NCBI GenBank assembly: GCA_045639125.1
Contig: JAZUCL010000006.1
Span: 1-64,000, forward strand
Length of the DNA stretch: 64,000 nt
Origin: JAZUCL01 sp045639125
GTDB taxonomy: Bacteria; Bacillota; Clostridia; Oscillospirales; QAMX01
Direction: 5' to 3'
Position numbers and translations under genes: made by a program. Below, piece after piece: positions 50,162 to 60,042 of this stretch; the stretch's first letter is position 1; every line of letters begins with the position of its first letter. The notes below the pieces were generated by a model, which was given only the letters and a program-made list of their open reading frames with translations, was not told the origin of the DNA and made no database searches.

Positions 50162-51636
50162 TACTTATTCTTCCTCCTGAGCCATACAAACAATCCAAGT
50201 CCCATAACTGCAAGAGGAATAACTACTACAAGAGCAACTAAAATTACGTTAGCCTCTTGTGCAAGGACAGTAAGTGACGTATCTGTGTAATTTCTCGCCT
50301 CAATGCTTACTGCATCAACAACAGGGTTGAGGTAATTCATAGCAGTAATCAAGAAACGGGTGTTGTATACGGACTGCTGTGACAACATCGAACCGCTTGT
50401 CACATAAGAAGATGCAAAGAACAACACCTTTGTTTTTAGTTTCTCGTTATTTATCATTTCCTCTTGGGTCGCAAGTACACATACAGGGAACGGACCCTCA
50501 GCATCGCCGTCTGCCTTTGCGTAAGAGGTAGTTGTTTCGTCATTGTCGTAAAGTTTGCTGTAAGAGGTGCTGCCTGTTTCGATTATTGTTTCCGTTGTGC
50601 GACTGCCTCTCTTTTCCCAAAGGGTAGCCATACCTCGTGGGAATGGGAATGCAAGGATTGTATTGTCGGTAACAGTCAATTCCTCTGTCATTTCAGTAGA
50701 TTTTATAAAAGGTGCAAGGAAAGGCTCATAACCTAAGTTTCTTGCAGAGTCGAGAACGAGAGAATTTTGATACTCTACGCCCCATTCAGAGATATATCGA
50801 GAAAAGTTTGGCATATCTGGTGCACCTGCATCGGTAAATACAATGGCATTTGCGTTGTGGGTATGACTGTTAAGATATGCGTCAAGTTTCTTAATTTCTT
50901 CCTCAGAATAGTCACCGTTAGGTGTACCGAGCAAAATAAGGTCTGTTTGAGCAGGGATTTCTTCAATGGCCAAGTTAATCTCACTTACTGAGTAGTTGTT
51001 TGATGTGAACAGTTCCATGAATGTTTCGTCATAGGTTTCACTGTGTCCAGTAATTTTAACAACTGTCGGCAACTGCTCCGTTGTGACATAGTGGAGTGCA
51101 GACGCAAATTCACGGTCTGCGGCAAAGCCTGAAATGTACTGGTTTGTAGCACCGGTGCTTGGGTCACGTTGTGACACCAACTCATACAAGTCAATAAGTT
51201 CCATCGTCTTAAATCGAGTTTCACTGTCTATGATAATGGAACCAGTTGAAAGTTTTGAGGTAGTTTCATACTTTTGTACGAATGTTGGGTTTTTGTATAC
51301 GTCAATATACTCGACCTTGAACATACCATCTGACATAACGCTGTAACGCTTCAAAAGTTCGTTAGCCTGTGCGTATCCATTGGAATTTTCAACTTCGTTT
51401 TCAGGCAAGAGAATGTATGCAGTAACTTCCGTATCAAGATTTTTAAGCATATCTTCCGTCTGCTGAGAAATCTCGTAGAGGCCTGCCGTTGATATGTCTA
51501 ATTTAAGATTGAATCTGTCGGTAAGATAACTTACTCCGAGATTTGCAATGACAACCGCTAAGATGAATACGGCAACAAGCACAACAGAGATAGAGCCGTA
51601 TTGGAGTTTCTTTTTCAACTGATTTTTCTTGCTCAT
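50161..51636 (-). CDS. GldG-like ABC transporter auxiliary membrane protein
   Basis: 491 residues: N-terminal span (about 18-42), extracytoplasmic ABC-auxiliary domain (LDISTAGLYEISQQTEDMLKNL, TDLILLGTPNGDYSEEEIKKLDAYL), and a C-terminal span before RRKNK. It resembles GldG of the gliding-motility ABC system and the related auxiliary proteins widespread in non-motile Firmicutes, where the role is uncharacterised. ATG 51636 lies 10 bases after GGAGG; a start at 51654 would use the ribosome site itself. Confidence 0.86.
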   Translation of the reverse strand: MSKKNQLKKKLQYGSISVVLVAVFILAVVIANLGVSYLTDRFNLKLDISTAGLYEISQQTEDMLKNLDTEVTAYILLPENEVENSNGYAQANELLKRYSVMSDGMFKVEYIDVYKNPTFVQKYETTSKLSTGSIIIDSETRFKTMELIDLYELVSQRDPSTGATNQYISGFAADREFASALHYVTTEQLPTVVKITGHSETYDETFMELFTSNNYSVSEINLAIEEIPAQTDLILLGTPNGDYSEEEIKKLDAYLNSHTHNANAIVFTDAGAPDMPNFSRYISEWGVEYQNSLVLDSARNLGYEPFLAPFIKSTEMTEELTVTDNTILAFPFPRGMATLWEKRGSRTTETIIETGSTSYSKLYDNDETTTSYAKADGDAEGPFPVCVLATQEEMINNEKLKTKVLFFASSYVTSGSMLSQQSVYNTRFLITAMNYLNPVVDAVSIEARNYTDTSLTVLAQEANVILVALVVVIPLAVMGLGLFVWLRRKNK

Positions 51637-51653
51637 TTTCCATACTCCTCCCA

Positions 51654-52358
51654 TTATGCCCAGCGTTTTTTCTCAATTACCCGTGTTGTCAAGAACAGAA
51701 AGACAACCGTGTAACTGATGTAGTATACAATATCCGCCAAGGAGAACAAGCCAAGTGTCAAGTTCTGATATCGTGAAAAAATAGACAGCCAGTTAAGCAT
51801 ATTCTGAATAAATGACTGGTCAATTACAGATGCAAGTGACTGTAAAAAGTATACACCCAAGAATACACAGTAACTTATAATGGCTGCAACGATTTGACTC
51901 TTAGTTAAAGAGGAAACAAAAACGCCCATTGCGATAAATGTAGATACAGCGAAGATAACAGCAACATAGTTTCCGATTATTGTATATGCGGCAGGATTGC
52001 CGTACATAGTGACAATAAGCGGCCAAGTAAGCGTGCCGATAAGTGCAATAATAAATACAGTCATAGCCGCCAAGAATTTACCCACAACAATACTTGAAAT
52101 ATTTACAGGGGAGGTAAGTAAAAGTTGGTCGGTTTTCTGCTTCATCTCCTCAGAGAAAGAACGCATGGTAAGCAGAGGGATAATGAAAATCAACATAAAC
52201 AGCATATTGGAGAACAGTCCCGTCAAGTCACTTGACTGGCTGTAAATGTTATACAGATAGAAGAATAAATTATTTACCACAAGGAAAACTCCGCAGAAAA
52301 TGTATCCCATTGGGGAAGTAAAGTAACTTCTAAGTTCTCTTTTATAAATGGCAAGCAT
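51654..52358 (-). CDS. ABC-2 type permease (GldF-like)
   Basis: 234 residues with six predicted spans. N-terminus MLAIYKRELRSYFTSPMGYIFCG and FSEEMKQKTDQLLLTSPV are typical of the ABC-2/GldF family. ATG 52358 lies 9 bases after AAAGGA. Works with the ATPase upstream and the GldG-like protein downstream. Confidence 0.9.
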   Translation of the reverse strand: MLAIYKRELRSYFTSPMGYIFCGVFLVVNNLFFYLYNIYSQSSDLTGLFSNMLFMLIFIIPLLTMRSFSEEMKQKTDQLLLTSPVNISSIVVGKFLAAMTVFIIALIGTLTWPLIVTMYGNPAAYTIIGNYVAVIFAVSTFIAMGVFVSSLTKSQIVAAIISYCVFLGVYFLQSLASVIDQSFIQNMLNWLSIFSRYQNLTLGLFSLADIVYYISYTVVFLFLTTRVIEKKRWA

Positions 52359-52403
52359 AGGTGTTATTCCTTTCATCAGAATTTACGCCAATGGCGAAAT
52401 TTT

Positions 52404-53354
52404 TTACTCGTTGACAGCGTTTTCTTCTGCCGTCAACTTTAAGAAGATGTCCTCAAGAGTCATGTCCATAGGCTTGAGCATATAAATTGCCATACCCGCC
52501 TTGGCAAGTGCATAGAACATCGGCTTTCTCAAATCTACATTGGGGTCGGATTCAATGATGAAGTCACAGGTTTCCTCCTCATGAGTGCCAAGATACTCAG
52601 CAGTACGGATACCCTCGCAACTACGCAGTACAGATAACGCTTCTTCCTTTGTGCCGTTTATACGAACGATAAGTTTGTGATCCTCCGCTACAGACTTTGA
52701 CAAATTCTCAGGAGTATCATTTGCAACGATTTTACCGTTATTGATAACTAAAACTCTCTCACATATAGCCTGTACTTCAGAAAGGATATGGCTGGATAGA
52801 ATAACAGTACGCTTACGTCCCAGATCCTTAATTACATTTCTAATTTCGATAATTTGGTTCGGGTCAAGGCCAACTGTCGGCTCGTCAAGGATAAGCACGT
52901 CCGGGTTGCCGATAAGTGCCATGGCAAGACCTACACGCTGTTTGTATCCTTTTGACAAGTTGCCGATAACACGGTTTTTAACATGGGATATTGATACACT
53001 TTCGCACACCTCAGCAATATGCTTTGACTTGGATACGCCTGTTACGCCTTTAAGTTCAAATACAAAATTTAGGTACTCGTCAACTGTCATATCAAGATAA
53101 AGTGGCGGATGTTCCGGCAAGTATCCGATATGTCTTTTTGCGGCGATTGGATCGTCAAGAATATCAATTCCATCAATTTTTACAGTACCGTCAGTTGCTG
53201 ACAAGTAGCCTGTCATAATGTTCATTGTTGTTGATTTACCTGCACCGTTTGGTCCTAAAAAGCCGACAATCTCACCTGAATCAATAGTAAATGAAATGTT
53301 ATCAACGGCGTGTTTTTGTCCGTAATGTTTCGTCAAATTACTGACTTCAATCAT
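52404..53354 (-). CDS. ABC transporter ATP-binding protein (GldA/CcmA-like)
   Basis: 316 residues. Walker A GPNGAGKST, signature LSKGYKQRVGLAMAL, Walker B VLILDEPTVGLDPNQ and switch His in LSSHILSE. A C-terminal extension of about 100 residues is typical of ABC-2 exporters. First gene of the four-gene set; GGAGGG lies before the ATG. Confidence 0.92.
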   Translation of the reverse strand: MIEVSNLTKHYGQKHAVDNISFTIDSGEIVGFLGPNGAGKSTTMNIMTGYLSATDGTVKIDGIDILDDPIAAKRHIGYLPEHPPLYLDMTVDEYLNFVFELKGVTGVSKSKHIAEVCESVSISHVKNRVIGNLSKGYKQRVGLAMALIGNPDVLILDEPTVGLDPNQIIEIRNVIKDLGRKRTVILSSHILSEVQAICERVLVINNGKIVANDTPENLSKSVAEDHKLIVRINGTKEEALSVLRSCEGIRTAEYLGTHEEETCDFIIESDPNVDLRKPMFYALAKAGMAIYMLKPMDMTLEDIFLKLTAEENAVNE

Positions 53355-53491
53355 TTTGTGTATCCCTCCGGTTATATTGGATTTTATGCTGTGTGTATTG
53401 TATCATACAAAGAGGAAAGAGTATGTTACCGTTTTGTAAAAACTATCATGCCACCGAGGTGTTTGATATAAAAATTCAAGTAACCGTCACA

Positions 53492-54259
53492 TTACTGTCC
53501 GATTTGATAGAATTTGCAGGCATTTTTTGTCATTTCAGCCGCCGCTGTCTCTACATCAATGCCCTTAATTCTTGCAATCTCCTCCACAGTATATCGCATA
53601 TACCCTGAATGATTTCGCCGTCCTCTAAATGGTTCCGGGGCAAGGTACGGACAGTCTGTTTCTGCCATAATACGCTCCATTGGTGCGTATTTTATTATTT
53701 CCTCGAACTTCTTTGCATTTTTGAACGTAATTGTGCCTGTAAAAGACAGCATATATCCCATATCAAGCACAAGTTTTGAAAACTCAAAACTGCCTGAGTA
53801 ACAGTGGAATACGCCTTTAACATCGGGATATTCACGGCAGATGTCAAGGCAATCGCCGTGGGCTTCTCTGTCGTGGATAATAACAGGCATCTTAAGTTCA
53901 CTCGCCAACGTCATTTGGCGGTGAAACCACGTCTTTTGTACATCACGAGGTGATAAGTCATAGTAATAGTCAAGCCCTATTTCACCGATTGCACGTACCT
54001 TTTCGTTGGCGGCAAGTTCTCTCAGACGACATATATCTGAGTCTTTTGCACTTTCTGCATCGTGGGGATGAATACCCACCGCCGCATAGCAAAAGTCGTA
54101 CTCCTGCGATAGAGCGATACACTTTTCGCTCGATTCAATTGAGCAGCCTACGTTGACTATATATCCAACGTCAAGACTTGCCATTGATTTTAGAAGGGTA
54201 TCTCTATCTTCGTCAAAACGCTTGTCGGTATAGTGGGCGTGAGTGTCAAATAAAACCAT
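53492..54259 (-). CDS. tatD: TatD family metal-dependent hydrolase
   Basis: 255 residues. TIM-barrel metallohydrolase, a 3'-5' DNase in characterised members. Metal ligands in DTHAHYTD, Glu in IGEIGLDYYYD, His in IIHDREAHGD and FHCYSGS, Asp in AETDCPYLAP. The gene overlaps metG by one base, the common Firmicutes metG-tatD pairing. Confidence 0.93.
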   Translation of the reverse strand: MVLFDTHAHYTDKRFDEDRDTLLKSMASLDVGYIVNVGCSIESSEKCIALSQEYDFCYAAVGIHPHDAESAKDSDICRLRELAANEKVRAIGEIGLDYYYDLSPRDVQKTWFHRQMTLASELKMPVIIHDREAHGDCLDICREYPDVKGVFHCYSGSFEFSKLVLDMGYMLSFTGTITFKNAKKFEEIIKYAPMERIMAETDCPYLAPEPFRGRRNHSGYMRYTVEEIARIKGIDVETAAAEMTKNACKFYQIGQ

Positions 54260-56211
54260 TAGTGTATTTCCGCTCCCGATACGATACCGTCTGCAAACAG
54301 TACACGAACATCGTCCTCGCCGTTATCTGCTGCAAGAATCATTCCCTCACTAAGTTCACCTCTAAGGGTAACAGGTGTAAGGTTGGCAACAATAACAACA
54401 CTTCTGCCAATCAAGTCCTCCGGTGTATACCACTTGGCAATACCAGATACAACTTGACGCTTCTTTCCGCCAACGTCAAGTTGGAGTTTGAGAAGTTTCT
54501 TAGCCTTTGGCACAGGCTCACATTCAAGAACCTTTGCAACACGCAAATCCACCTTGCAGAAATCGTCAATGGAGATAAGTTTAACGCCCTCAACTTCCTC
54601 TGACTCCTCTTTTGCAGGTGCACTCGCAGCCGCCTTAGCCGCCAAAAGGGCCTCGATCTCGGCAGTCTTTGCTTTCTCGTCGATACGTGCAAACAAAGGA
54701 GTAGCCTCCAAAACCTTTGTGCCTGCAACAGTCGCACCAAAGGAAAGTGTAGAGTCATAAGTTTTGTCCTGTACGTTTAACTGTGCAAATATCTTCTCTG
54801 CTGTTTCAGGCAGGAATGCACCTAAAAGAACTGCGGCAATACGGATACTCTCTGCAAGGTTATACATAACAGTACCAAGTCTGTCACGGCTATCCTCACT
54901 CTTTGCAAGTATCCAGGGAGCAGTTTCGTCAATATACTTGTTGCTGCGACGGAGCAATGTCCAAATTTCGTCGAGAGCATCTGCTACATGGAGAGTTTCC
55001 ATGCACTTTGCAACACGAGGAGCAGTTTCAACTGCAACACGTTTAAGGTCAGCGTCAAACTCATCATCTACACCCTTTGGTGCAGGTACAACGCCGTCAA
55101 AGTACTTGTTAATCATAGCAACGCTACGATTTACAAGGTTACCTAAGATGTTGGCAAGGTCGGAGTTTATACGTTGCATAATCAGTTCGTAAGTGAAGTT
55201 GCCGTCAGCGGCAAATGGCATTTCGTGGAGTACGTAGTAACGTACCGCATCGACACCAAACAAGTCAACTAAGTCACGAGCGTATACCACATTGCCCTTG
55301 GACTTGGACATCTTATCCTCGCCCATCAAAAGCCACGGGTGTCCAAATACCTGCTTGGGTAACTCTACGCCGAGTGCCATAAGCATAATTGGCCAGTAGA
55401 TTGTGTGGAAGCGGAGAATATCTTTGCCGATTAAGTGTACATCAGCAGGCCAATACTTGTTGAATAACTCACCGCTGTTGCCGTCTGTATCATAACCTAA
55501 AGCGGTGATATAGTTGGAAAGAGCGTCAATCCAAACGTATACAACGTGACCGGGGTCAAAGTCAACAGGTACGCCCCATGTAAAGGAAGTACGTGAAACG
55601 CACAAATCTTGAAGTCCGGGTTTTATGAAGTTGTTAATCATCTCATTCTTACGGCTTTCAGGCTGAATAAATTCAGGGTGTGCATCAATATGTGCCATAA
55701 GTCTGTCAGCATACTTGCTCATTTTGAAGAAGTATGCTTCCTCACGTGCCGTTTCAACTGGTGCACCACAGTCGGGGCACTTTCCGTCTACAACTTGGGT
55801 AGCGGTAAAGAAACTTTCACAAGGCTTACAGTAGTAGCCCTCATAGTGACCTTTGTATATATCGCCCTGCTCATACAGTTTCTTGAAAATCTTTTGAACC
55901 GTCTTTTCATGCATAGGATCAGTTGTGCGGATAAACTGGTCGTAGGACACGTTCATGAAATCCCAGATATTGCGGATTTCACCTGCAATCTCATCAACGT
56001 GTGCCTGGGGAGTACGGCCCTCAGACTGTGCCTGCTCCTGAATTTTCTGACCGTGTTCGTCTGTTCCTGTCAAAAAATACACGTCATAGCCTTCAAGACG
56101 GCGATAGCGTGCAATAGCGTCAGCAAGGACCGCCTCATAGGTGTTTCCTATGTGGGGTATTCTTGACGTATATGCAATAGCAGTTGTGATATAATACTTG
56201 CCTTTATTCAT
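54259..56211 (-). CDS. metG: Methionyl-tRNA synthetase
   Basis: 650 residues. HIGH-type motif HIGN (about 17-20), zinc knuckle with CKPC and CPDC (about 126-148), KMSKSKGN (about 302), anticodon-binding helices, and a C-terminal EMAP-II-like tRNA-binding domain from about residue 545 (DLRVAKVLECEPVPKAKKL, ANLTPVTLRGELSEGM). AAGGAATG precedes ATG 56211. Own promoter; tatD follows. Confidence 0.96.
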   Translation of the reverse strand: MNKGKYYITTAIAYTSRIPHIGNTYEAVLADAIARYRRLEGYDVYFLTGTDEHGQKIQEQAQSEGRTPQAHVDEIAGEIRNIWDFMNVSYDQFIRTTDPMHEKTVQKIFKKLYEQGDIYKGHYEGYYCKPCESFFTATQVVDGKCPDCGAPVETAREEAYFFKMSKYADRLMAHIDAHPEFIQPESRKNEMINNFIKPGLQDLCVSRTSFTWGVPVDFDPGHVVYVWIDALSNYITALGYDTDGNSGELFNKYWPADVHLIGKDILRFHTIYWPIMLMALGVELPKQVFGHPWLLMGEDKMSKSKGNVVYARDLVDLFGVDAVRYYVLHEMPFAADGNFTYELIMQRINSDLANILGNLVNRSVAMINKYFDGVVPAPKGVDDEFDADLKRVAVETAPRVAKCMETLHVADALDEIWTLLRRSNKYIDETAPWILAKSEDSRDRLGTVMYNLAESIRIAAVLLGAFLPETAEKIFAQLNVQDKTYDSTLSFGATVAGTKVLEATPLFARIDEKAKTAEIEALLAAKAAASAPAKEESEEVEGVKLISIDDFCKVDLRVAKVLECEPVPKAKKLLKLQLDVGGKKRQVVSGIAKWYTPEDLIGRSVVIVANLTPVTLRGELSEGMILAADNGEDDVRVLFADGIVSGAEIH

Positions 56212-56254
56212 AAAAGTTCATTCCTTTCCTAATTGTACACAGATATACTAATAC

Positions 56255-56283
56255 ATCATATCGCATTTTGGGAAGTTTTTCAA
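56255..56283 (-). promoter_or_regulatory. Promoter of metG-tatD
   Basis: Leftward: -35 TTGAAA (56283-56278), 17-base spacer, -10 TATGAT (56260-56255). Confidence 0.65.
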
Positions 56284-56360
56284 TACATTTTTTGTAATTC
56301 ACAACATATTATACACAATTCCACAGGCTTTTCCACAGGAAAAGCCGTTTTTGGGGTGAT

Positions 56361-56400
56361 TTTTCTTTCTGTCAACACAGAAAGTAAGTCTGCAGAGTAA
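56361..56400. repeat. Dispersed hairpin repeat, copy C
   Basis: Perfect 8-bp stem CTTTCTGT-caac-ACAGAAAG (56365-56384), followed by TAAGTCTGCAGAGTA, related to the GCCTGCGGAGCAT tail of the copy at 60043-60084. Confidence 0.5.
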
Positions 56401-56403
56401 AGA

Positions 56404-56439
56404 AAAACCAACAACCGCAATATTACGGTTGTTGGTTTT
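56404..56439 (-). terminator. Terminator of the tsaC/sua5-coaE-M18 operon
   Basis: Perfect 14-bp stem AAAACCAACAACCG (56404-56417) with 56426-56439; leftward the stem runs into TTTTTCTTT. 10 bases after the M18 stop. Confidence 0.88.
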
Positions 56440-56449
56440 AATTAAAAAC

Positions 56450-57853
56450 TTATTCCTCTTCTTTTGCTCCAAAGAAAGCGGCACAGGCACGTGCAAACAT
56501 ATACAAGTCATGTTTACCGATTACCTCAAAAGGTGAATGCATAGACAACACAGGTACGCCCACGTCAACCGTTTCGATACCACGCTCTGCAAGATACCCT
56601 GCAACAGTACCGCCGCCTCCTTGGTCTACCTTTCCCAGTTCGCAAGTATGCCATACTACTCCCGCCTCATCAAAGATTCGGCGAAGATATGCAAGATACT
56701 CGGCATTGGCATCGTTTGAGCCTGACTTGCCTCTTGCACCAACGTACTTGACGATAGATAATCCGTAATTTACATAGGCACTGTTTTTTGCATCGTATAC
56801 TCCTGCATAGATTGAGTCAAATGCAGCCGATACGTCAGCAGACAGACAGTATGATGCACCAAGACACTGACAGGTCGTTACACCGCCCTCGCCATTACAA
56901 AGGGACTCAATAAACTCCTCGAAGAATCTCGATTTCATACCTGTTGAGCCGACAGAGCCTATCTCCTCTTTATCTGCAAGAATACACACTGCTGTTCGCT
57001 CACAAGAGGACGTATACAAAAGGGCCTCCAACGAGCCGTATGCACATACTCGGTCATCGTGGCCGTAGCCGCCTATTAGTGAACGGTCAAAGCCAATATC
57101 ACGAGCAGGCGTTACAGGAACGATAGACAACTCAGCAGAGGTAAAGTCCTCCTCAGTTATGCCGTAATGCTCGTTAAGGTATTCAAGAATGTGAAGTTTT
57201 GTTCTGTCTGAACCGTCTGTTTCGCTACGTGACGGAATTGAGCCGACAAGCACATTCAAGTCCTCACCTGCAATACCTTCGTCAAGTGTCTTTTTACCTT
57301 GATCCTTGCCAAGATGCGGCAAAAGGTCAGTAATTGTAAATACAGGGTCGTCAGGGCGTGTGCCTATCTCAATATTCACAACACTTCCATCCTTACGTGC
57401 AACGACTCCCTTTAGTGCAAGGGGTATTGCCGTCCACTGATACTTCTTGATTCCGCCGTAGTAGTGAGTTTTAAGATATGCAAGTTCACGTTTTTCCTCG
57501 TATAACGGCAACGGCTTTAAGTCAAGACGTGGTACGTCAATGTGAGATGCGATAATATTAAGTCCCGACTTTAATGACTTTGAACCGATAATGGCTAAAA
57601 TTACCGATTTACCACGATTGACAGTATAAATTTTATCACCTGCTGACAGTTTCATGCCCTCACTGTAGGGACGAAAACCTGCTTTTTCCGCAAGTTCTAC
57701 CGCATATCGTACTGCGTCACGTTCTGTTCGGCTTCCGTCAAGGAATTTCTTGTATCTTTCTCCGCATTTCATTATTCTCTCATAGTCACCATCTGACAAA
57801 CGGTCGTAGCCGTTTTTCTGGCTGTACATAAGTCTGTCACGAAGTTCACTCAT
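56450..57853 (-). CDS. M18 family aminopeptidase
   Basis: 467 residues. Zinc aminopeptidase of the aspartyl-aminopeptidase type. Visible motifs: ASHIDVPRLDLKP (metal His/Asp), HYYGGIKKYQW, LADKEEIGSVGSTG (catalytic Glu-Glu), GYGHDDRVCAYGSL and the C-terminal LSMHSPFEVIGKHD with a metal His. Cytosolic. ATG 57853 lies directly after coaE with GGGAGG inside the coaE end. Confidence 0.92.
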   Translation of the reverse strand: MSELRDRLMYSQKNGYDRLSDGDYERIMKCGERYKKFLDGSRTERDAVRYAVELAEKAGFRPYSEGMKLSAGDKIYTVNRGKSVILAIIGSKSLKSGLNIIASHIDVPRLDLKPLPLYEEKRELAYLKTHYYGGIKKYQWTAIPLALKGVVARKDGSVVNIEIGTRPDDPVFTITDLLPHLGKDQGKKTLDEGIAGEDLNVLVGSIPSRSETDGSDRTKLHILEYLNEHYGITEEDFTSAELSIVPVTPARDIGFDRSLIGGYGHDDRVCAYGSLEALLYTSSCERTAVCILADKEEIGSVGSTGMKSRFFEEFIESLCNGEGGVTTCQCLGASYCLSADVSAAFDSIYAGVYDAKNSAYVNYGLSIVKYVGARGKSGSNDANAEYLAYLRRIFDEAGVVWHTCELGKVDQGGGGTVAGYLAERGIETVDVGVPVLSMHSPFEVIGKHDLYMFARACAAFFGAKEEE

Positions 57854-57854
57854 A

Positions 57855-58460
57855 TTAGTTACCTCCCATTTTTTCTACCAACTTTTCGTATGCTTTCTGT
57901 GCCGCCAATCTAAGATTGTCTTTCGGCCCGTCGTTTACGATAACTATATCGCAGTGGTCAGAAAACCACTCGTCCTCATGCTGTGATGAAATACGCTCAA
58001 GTGCCGCCTCTTTGGTCAGTCCGTCACGTTTCATGATTCGCTCAAGGCGAACATGAGCAGGGGCAATTACACCTACTACAGCACTGCAACTCTCGTTTGC
58101 TCCGCTTTCAAACAGAAGAGGTGCGTCAATTACACCAACCTTTGCACCATTCTTTTCTGCCCTACTAAAAAATGCCGATACCTCTGCCAATACAAATTTA
58201 TGGCTTATCTCGTTAAGTCGGTCAAGATATGCTTTATTGGAAAATACTAAAGAGGCAAGTTTTCTGCGGTCAATAAAACCTTGCTCGTCTGTCACATCAC
58301 CAAACTCGCTGATAAGTGCCTGACGTAAGTTCTCGTTTCCTTTCAGTAGGTCGTGGTATATTGCGTCTGTGTCAGCAACGACAGCACCTAATGATGAAAA
58401 TACTCTGCCGACTTCTCCCTTGCCTGCTCCTGTTGTACCTGTCAAACCGAGAATAATCAT
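57855..58460 (-). CDS. coaE: Dephospho-CoA kinase
   Basis: 201 residues. Last step of CoA synthesis: phosphorylates the 3'-OH of dephospho-CoA. P-loop GLTGTTGAGKGEV (the usual GKS is GKG here), ADTDAIYHDLL, and VGVIDAPLLFESG. ATG 58460 has GGAGGTG 7 bases upstream; a start 7 codons earlier lacks a site. Between sua5 and the M18 peptidase. Confidence 0.9.
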   Translation of the reverse strand: MIILGLTGTTGAGKGEVGRVFSSLGAVVADTDAIYHDLLKGNENLRQALISEFGDVTDEQGFIDRRKLASLVFSNKAYLDRLNEISHKFVLAEVSAFFSRAEKNGAKVGVIDAPLLFESGANESCSAVVGVIAPAHVRLERIMKRDGLTKEAALERISSQHEDEWFSDHCDIVIVNDGPKDNLRLAAQKAYEKLVEKMGGN

Positions 58461-58484
58461 TTTGACACCTCCGTTAGCCATTGG

Positions 58485-59513
58485 CTAAACATCAATACAG
58501 GAAAAGCCTGCGGCACGCTTTAGGCGATTTACTACCGCAAGTCCAACACCGTCTGCACACGGGCATTGTGCAAATATTCTGTCAACGTCTAACGTATCAA
58601 ACGTGCGGAGTGCATCAAACAGCCGACACGCTTGGGATATTACGTCATCTTTACTGCCAAAGGATACGCATTGGCAGTTGAATGTATCTACAAATTCGTC
58701 ATAGCAAAGCACGGCAATTTTTTCACCCTTAGCCGCCTCAATCTCTTTTCTGATACGCTCCGCCGTTTTATTTGCATCGCCACACACGACAGTCATCGGT
58801 GCAAGTGGTGCGTAGTGACGGTACTTCATACCAGGTGAGCGTACAACACCCTCAGCAGGACGCAGTACGTTTTCGTCCACCTCTACAAACTCGTCGCCCA
58901 CCGCATCACACAGCATTTCCCTTGTTATTCTGCCAGGGCGAAGTATTCGTACAAGTCCGTTACGAAGTTCAACTACCGTTGATTCGACACCGACTTTTGA
59001 ATCATCGCCTTTTATTATCATGTCTACTCGTCCGTCCAAATCTGTGATAACGTGGTCAGCAGTAGTGGGGCTTGGCTTACCAGACAAATTGGCACTTGGT
59101 GCGGCAATAGGTACACCTGCCATACGGATAAGAGATTGTGCAACAGTATCAGACGGCATACGAATACCAACGGTATCAAGCCCGCCACTCGTTGCGTCGG
59201 GGATAAGTTGGCTCTTAGGCAGTATCATAGTCAAAGGGCCAGGCCAAAAACGCTCTGCAAGGAGCAGGGCAACCTCAGGAATCTCCGATACAAGCGGTGC
59301 CATCTCAGATATAGAGGCGATGTGTACAATCAAAGGGTTGTCAGACGGTCTGCCCTTTGCTAAATATATTTTCTTTGCAGCCTCAGCATCTAAAGCGTTT
59401 CCGCCAAGTCCGTATACGGTTTCAGTCGGGAACGCTACAAGTCCCCCTTGGCGAATACATGCACCTGCACGGGATATAGTTTCCTCACTCGGTGCAACAA
59501 TCAACGTGTTCAT
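58485..59513 (-). CDS. Threonylcarbamoyl-AMP synthase (Sua5 type)
   Basis: 342 residues. Makes threonylcarbamoyl-AMP for t6A37 of tRNAs reading ANN codons. YrdC domain with GGLVAFPTETVYGLGGNAL, KIYLAKGRPSDNPLIVHI and SANLSGKPSPT; a C-terminal Sua5 domain (from about residue 215, MKYRHYAPLAP onwards) marks the long Sua5 form. ATG 59513 lies 7 bases after AGGAG. Confidence 0.93.
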   Translation of the reverse strand: MNTLIVAPSEETISRAGACIRQGGLVAFPTETVYGLGGNALDAEAAKKIYLAKGRPSDNPLIVHIASISEMAPLVSEIPEVALLLAERFWPGPLTMILPKSQLIPDATSGGLDTVGIRMPSDTVAQSLIRMAGVPIAAPSANLSGKPSPTTADHVITDLDGRVDMIIKGDDSKVGVESTVVELRNGLVRILRPGRITREMLCDAVGDEFVEVDENVLRPAEGVVRSPGMKYRHYAPLAPMTVVCGDANKTAERIRKEIEAAKGEKIAVLCYDEFVDTFNCQCVSFGSKDDVISQACRLFDALRTFDTLDVDRIFAQCPCADGVGLAVVNRLKRAAGFSCIDV

Positions 59514-59552
59514 GTTTATACTCCTAATTACATACAATCAAAGGATACCCTA

Positions 59553-59581
59553 ATTTTACAACATCATACATAAATTTACAA
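59553..59581 (-). promoter_or_regulatory. Promoter of sua5-coaE-M18
   Basis: Leftward: -35 TTGTAA (59581-59576), 17-base spacer, -10 TAAAAT (59558-59553). Confidence 0.6.
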
Positions 59582-59648
59582 GAGATAAAATGGAAAAGAA
59601 TTATTTTAGGGTTCTTTTGCCAACTCATCCGAGTTGCTTTGCAACCCA

Positions 59649-59863
59649 CCTTCCCCTCAAGGGGAAGGCTTTTCTAAATGCTCCGCAGGCATACTTTCTC
59701 CATGACGAGAAAGTACGCAAAGAGTCACAAAAGGGGAGATTCCCCTTTTGAAACCTCTTTTAATGGACCCTCTGACGAGGGTAGGTTTTTTCTGTATTGC
59801 AATTTGCAAATCACAACTGCCGTCCGTTATTGGCGAAAATCGTACCTGCGGTCGCTTTTCGCC
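59649..59863. repeat. Cluster of hairpins in a gene-free island
   Basis: Successive stem-loops: CCTTCCCC/GGGGAAGG (59649-59668), GCATACTTTCTC/GAGAAAGTACGC (59689-59718), AAAAGGGGA/TCCCCTTTT (59729-59749), ACCCTC/GAGGGT followed by GGTTTTTT (59767-59782), and GGCGAAAA/TTTTCGCC (59832-59863). No gene is supported anywhere in 59582-60131. Confidence 0.6.
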
Positions 59864-60002
59864 GTGCATCACTCGGAAGAAACATAGAATAAATGCTTAC
59901 GCATTTCACAGTTTATTGAGAAAAGGCTTATTATGTTTTCTTGTATTTTTTCTTTTCATTCCTTTATTCATCCGTTTTCCCCCATTTAGAGAGGAGTGTT
60001 TC

Positions 60003-60032
60003 AAAAGAGAGGAGAAACATCTCCTCTCTTTT
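60003..60032. terminator. Bidirectional terminator-like hairpin
   Basis: Perfect 13-bp stem AAAAGAGAGGAGA (60003-60015) with 60020-60032 and a 4-base loop, A-rich left and T-rich right arm ends. It is not adjacent to a gene end, so it belongs to the repeat island. Confidence 0.55.
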
Positions 60033-60042
60033 GTGGTTCTTT

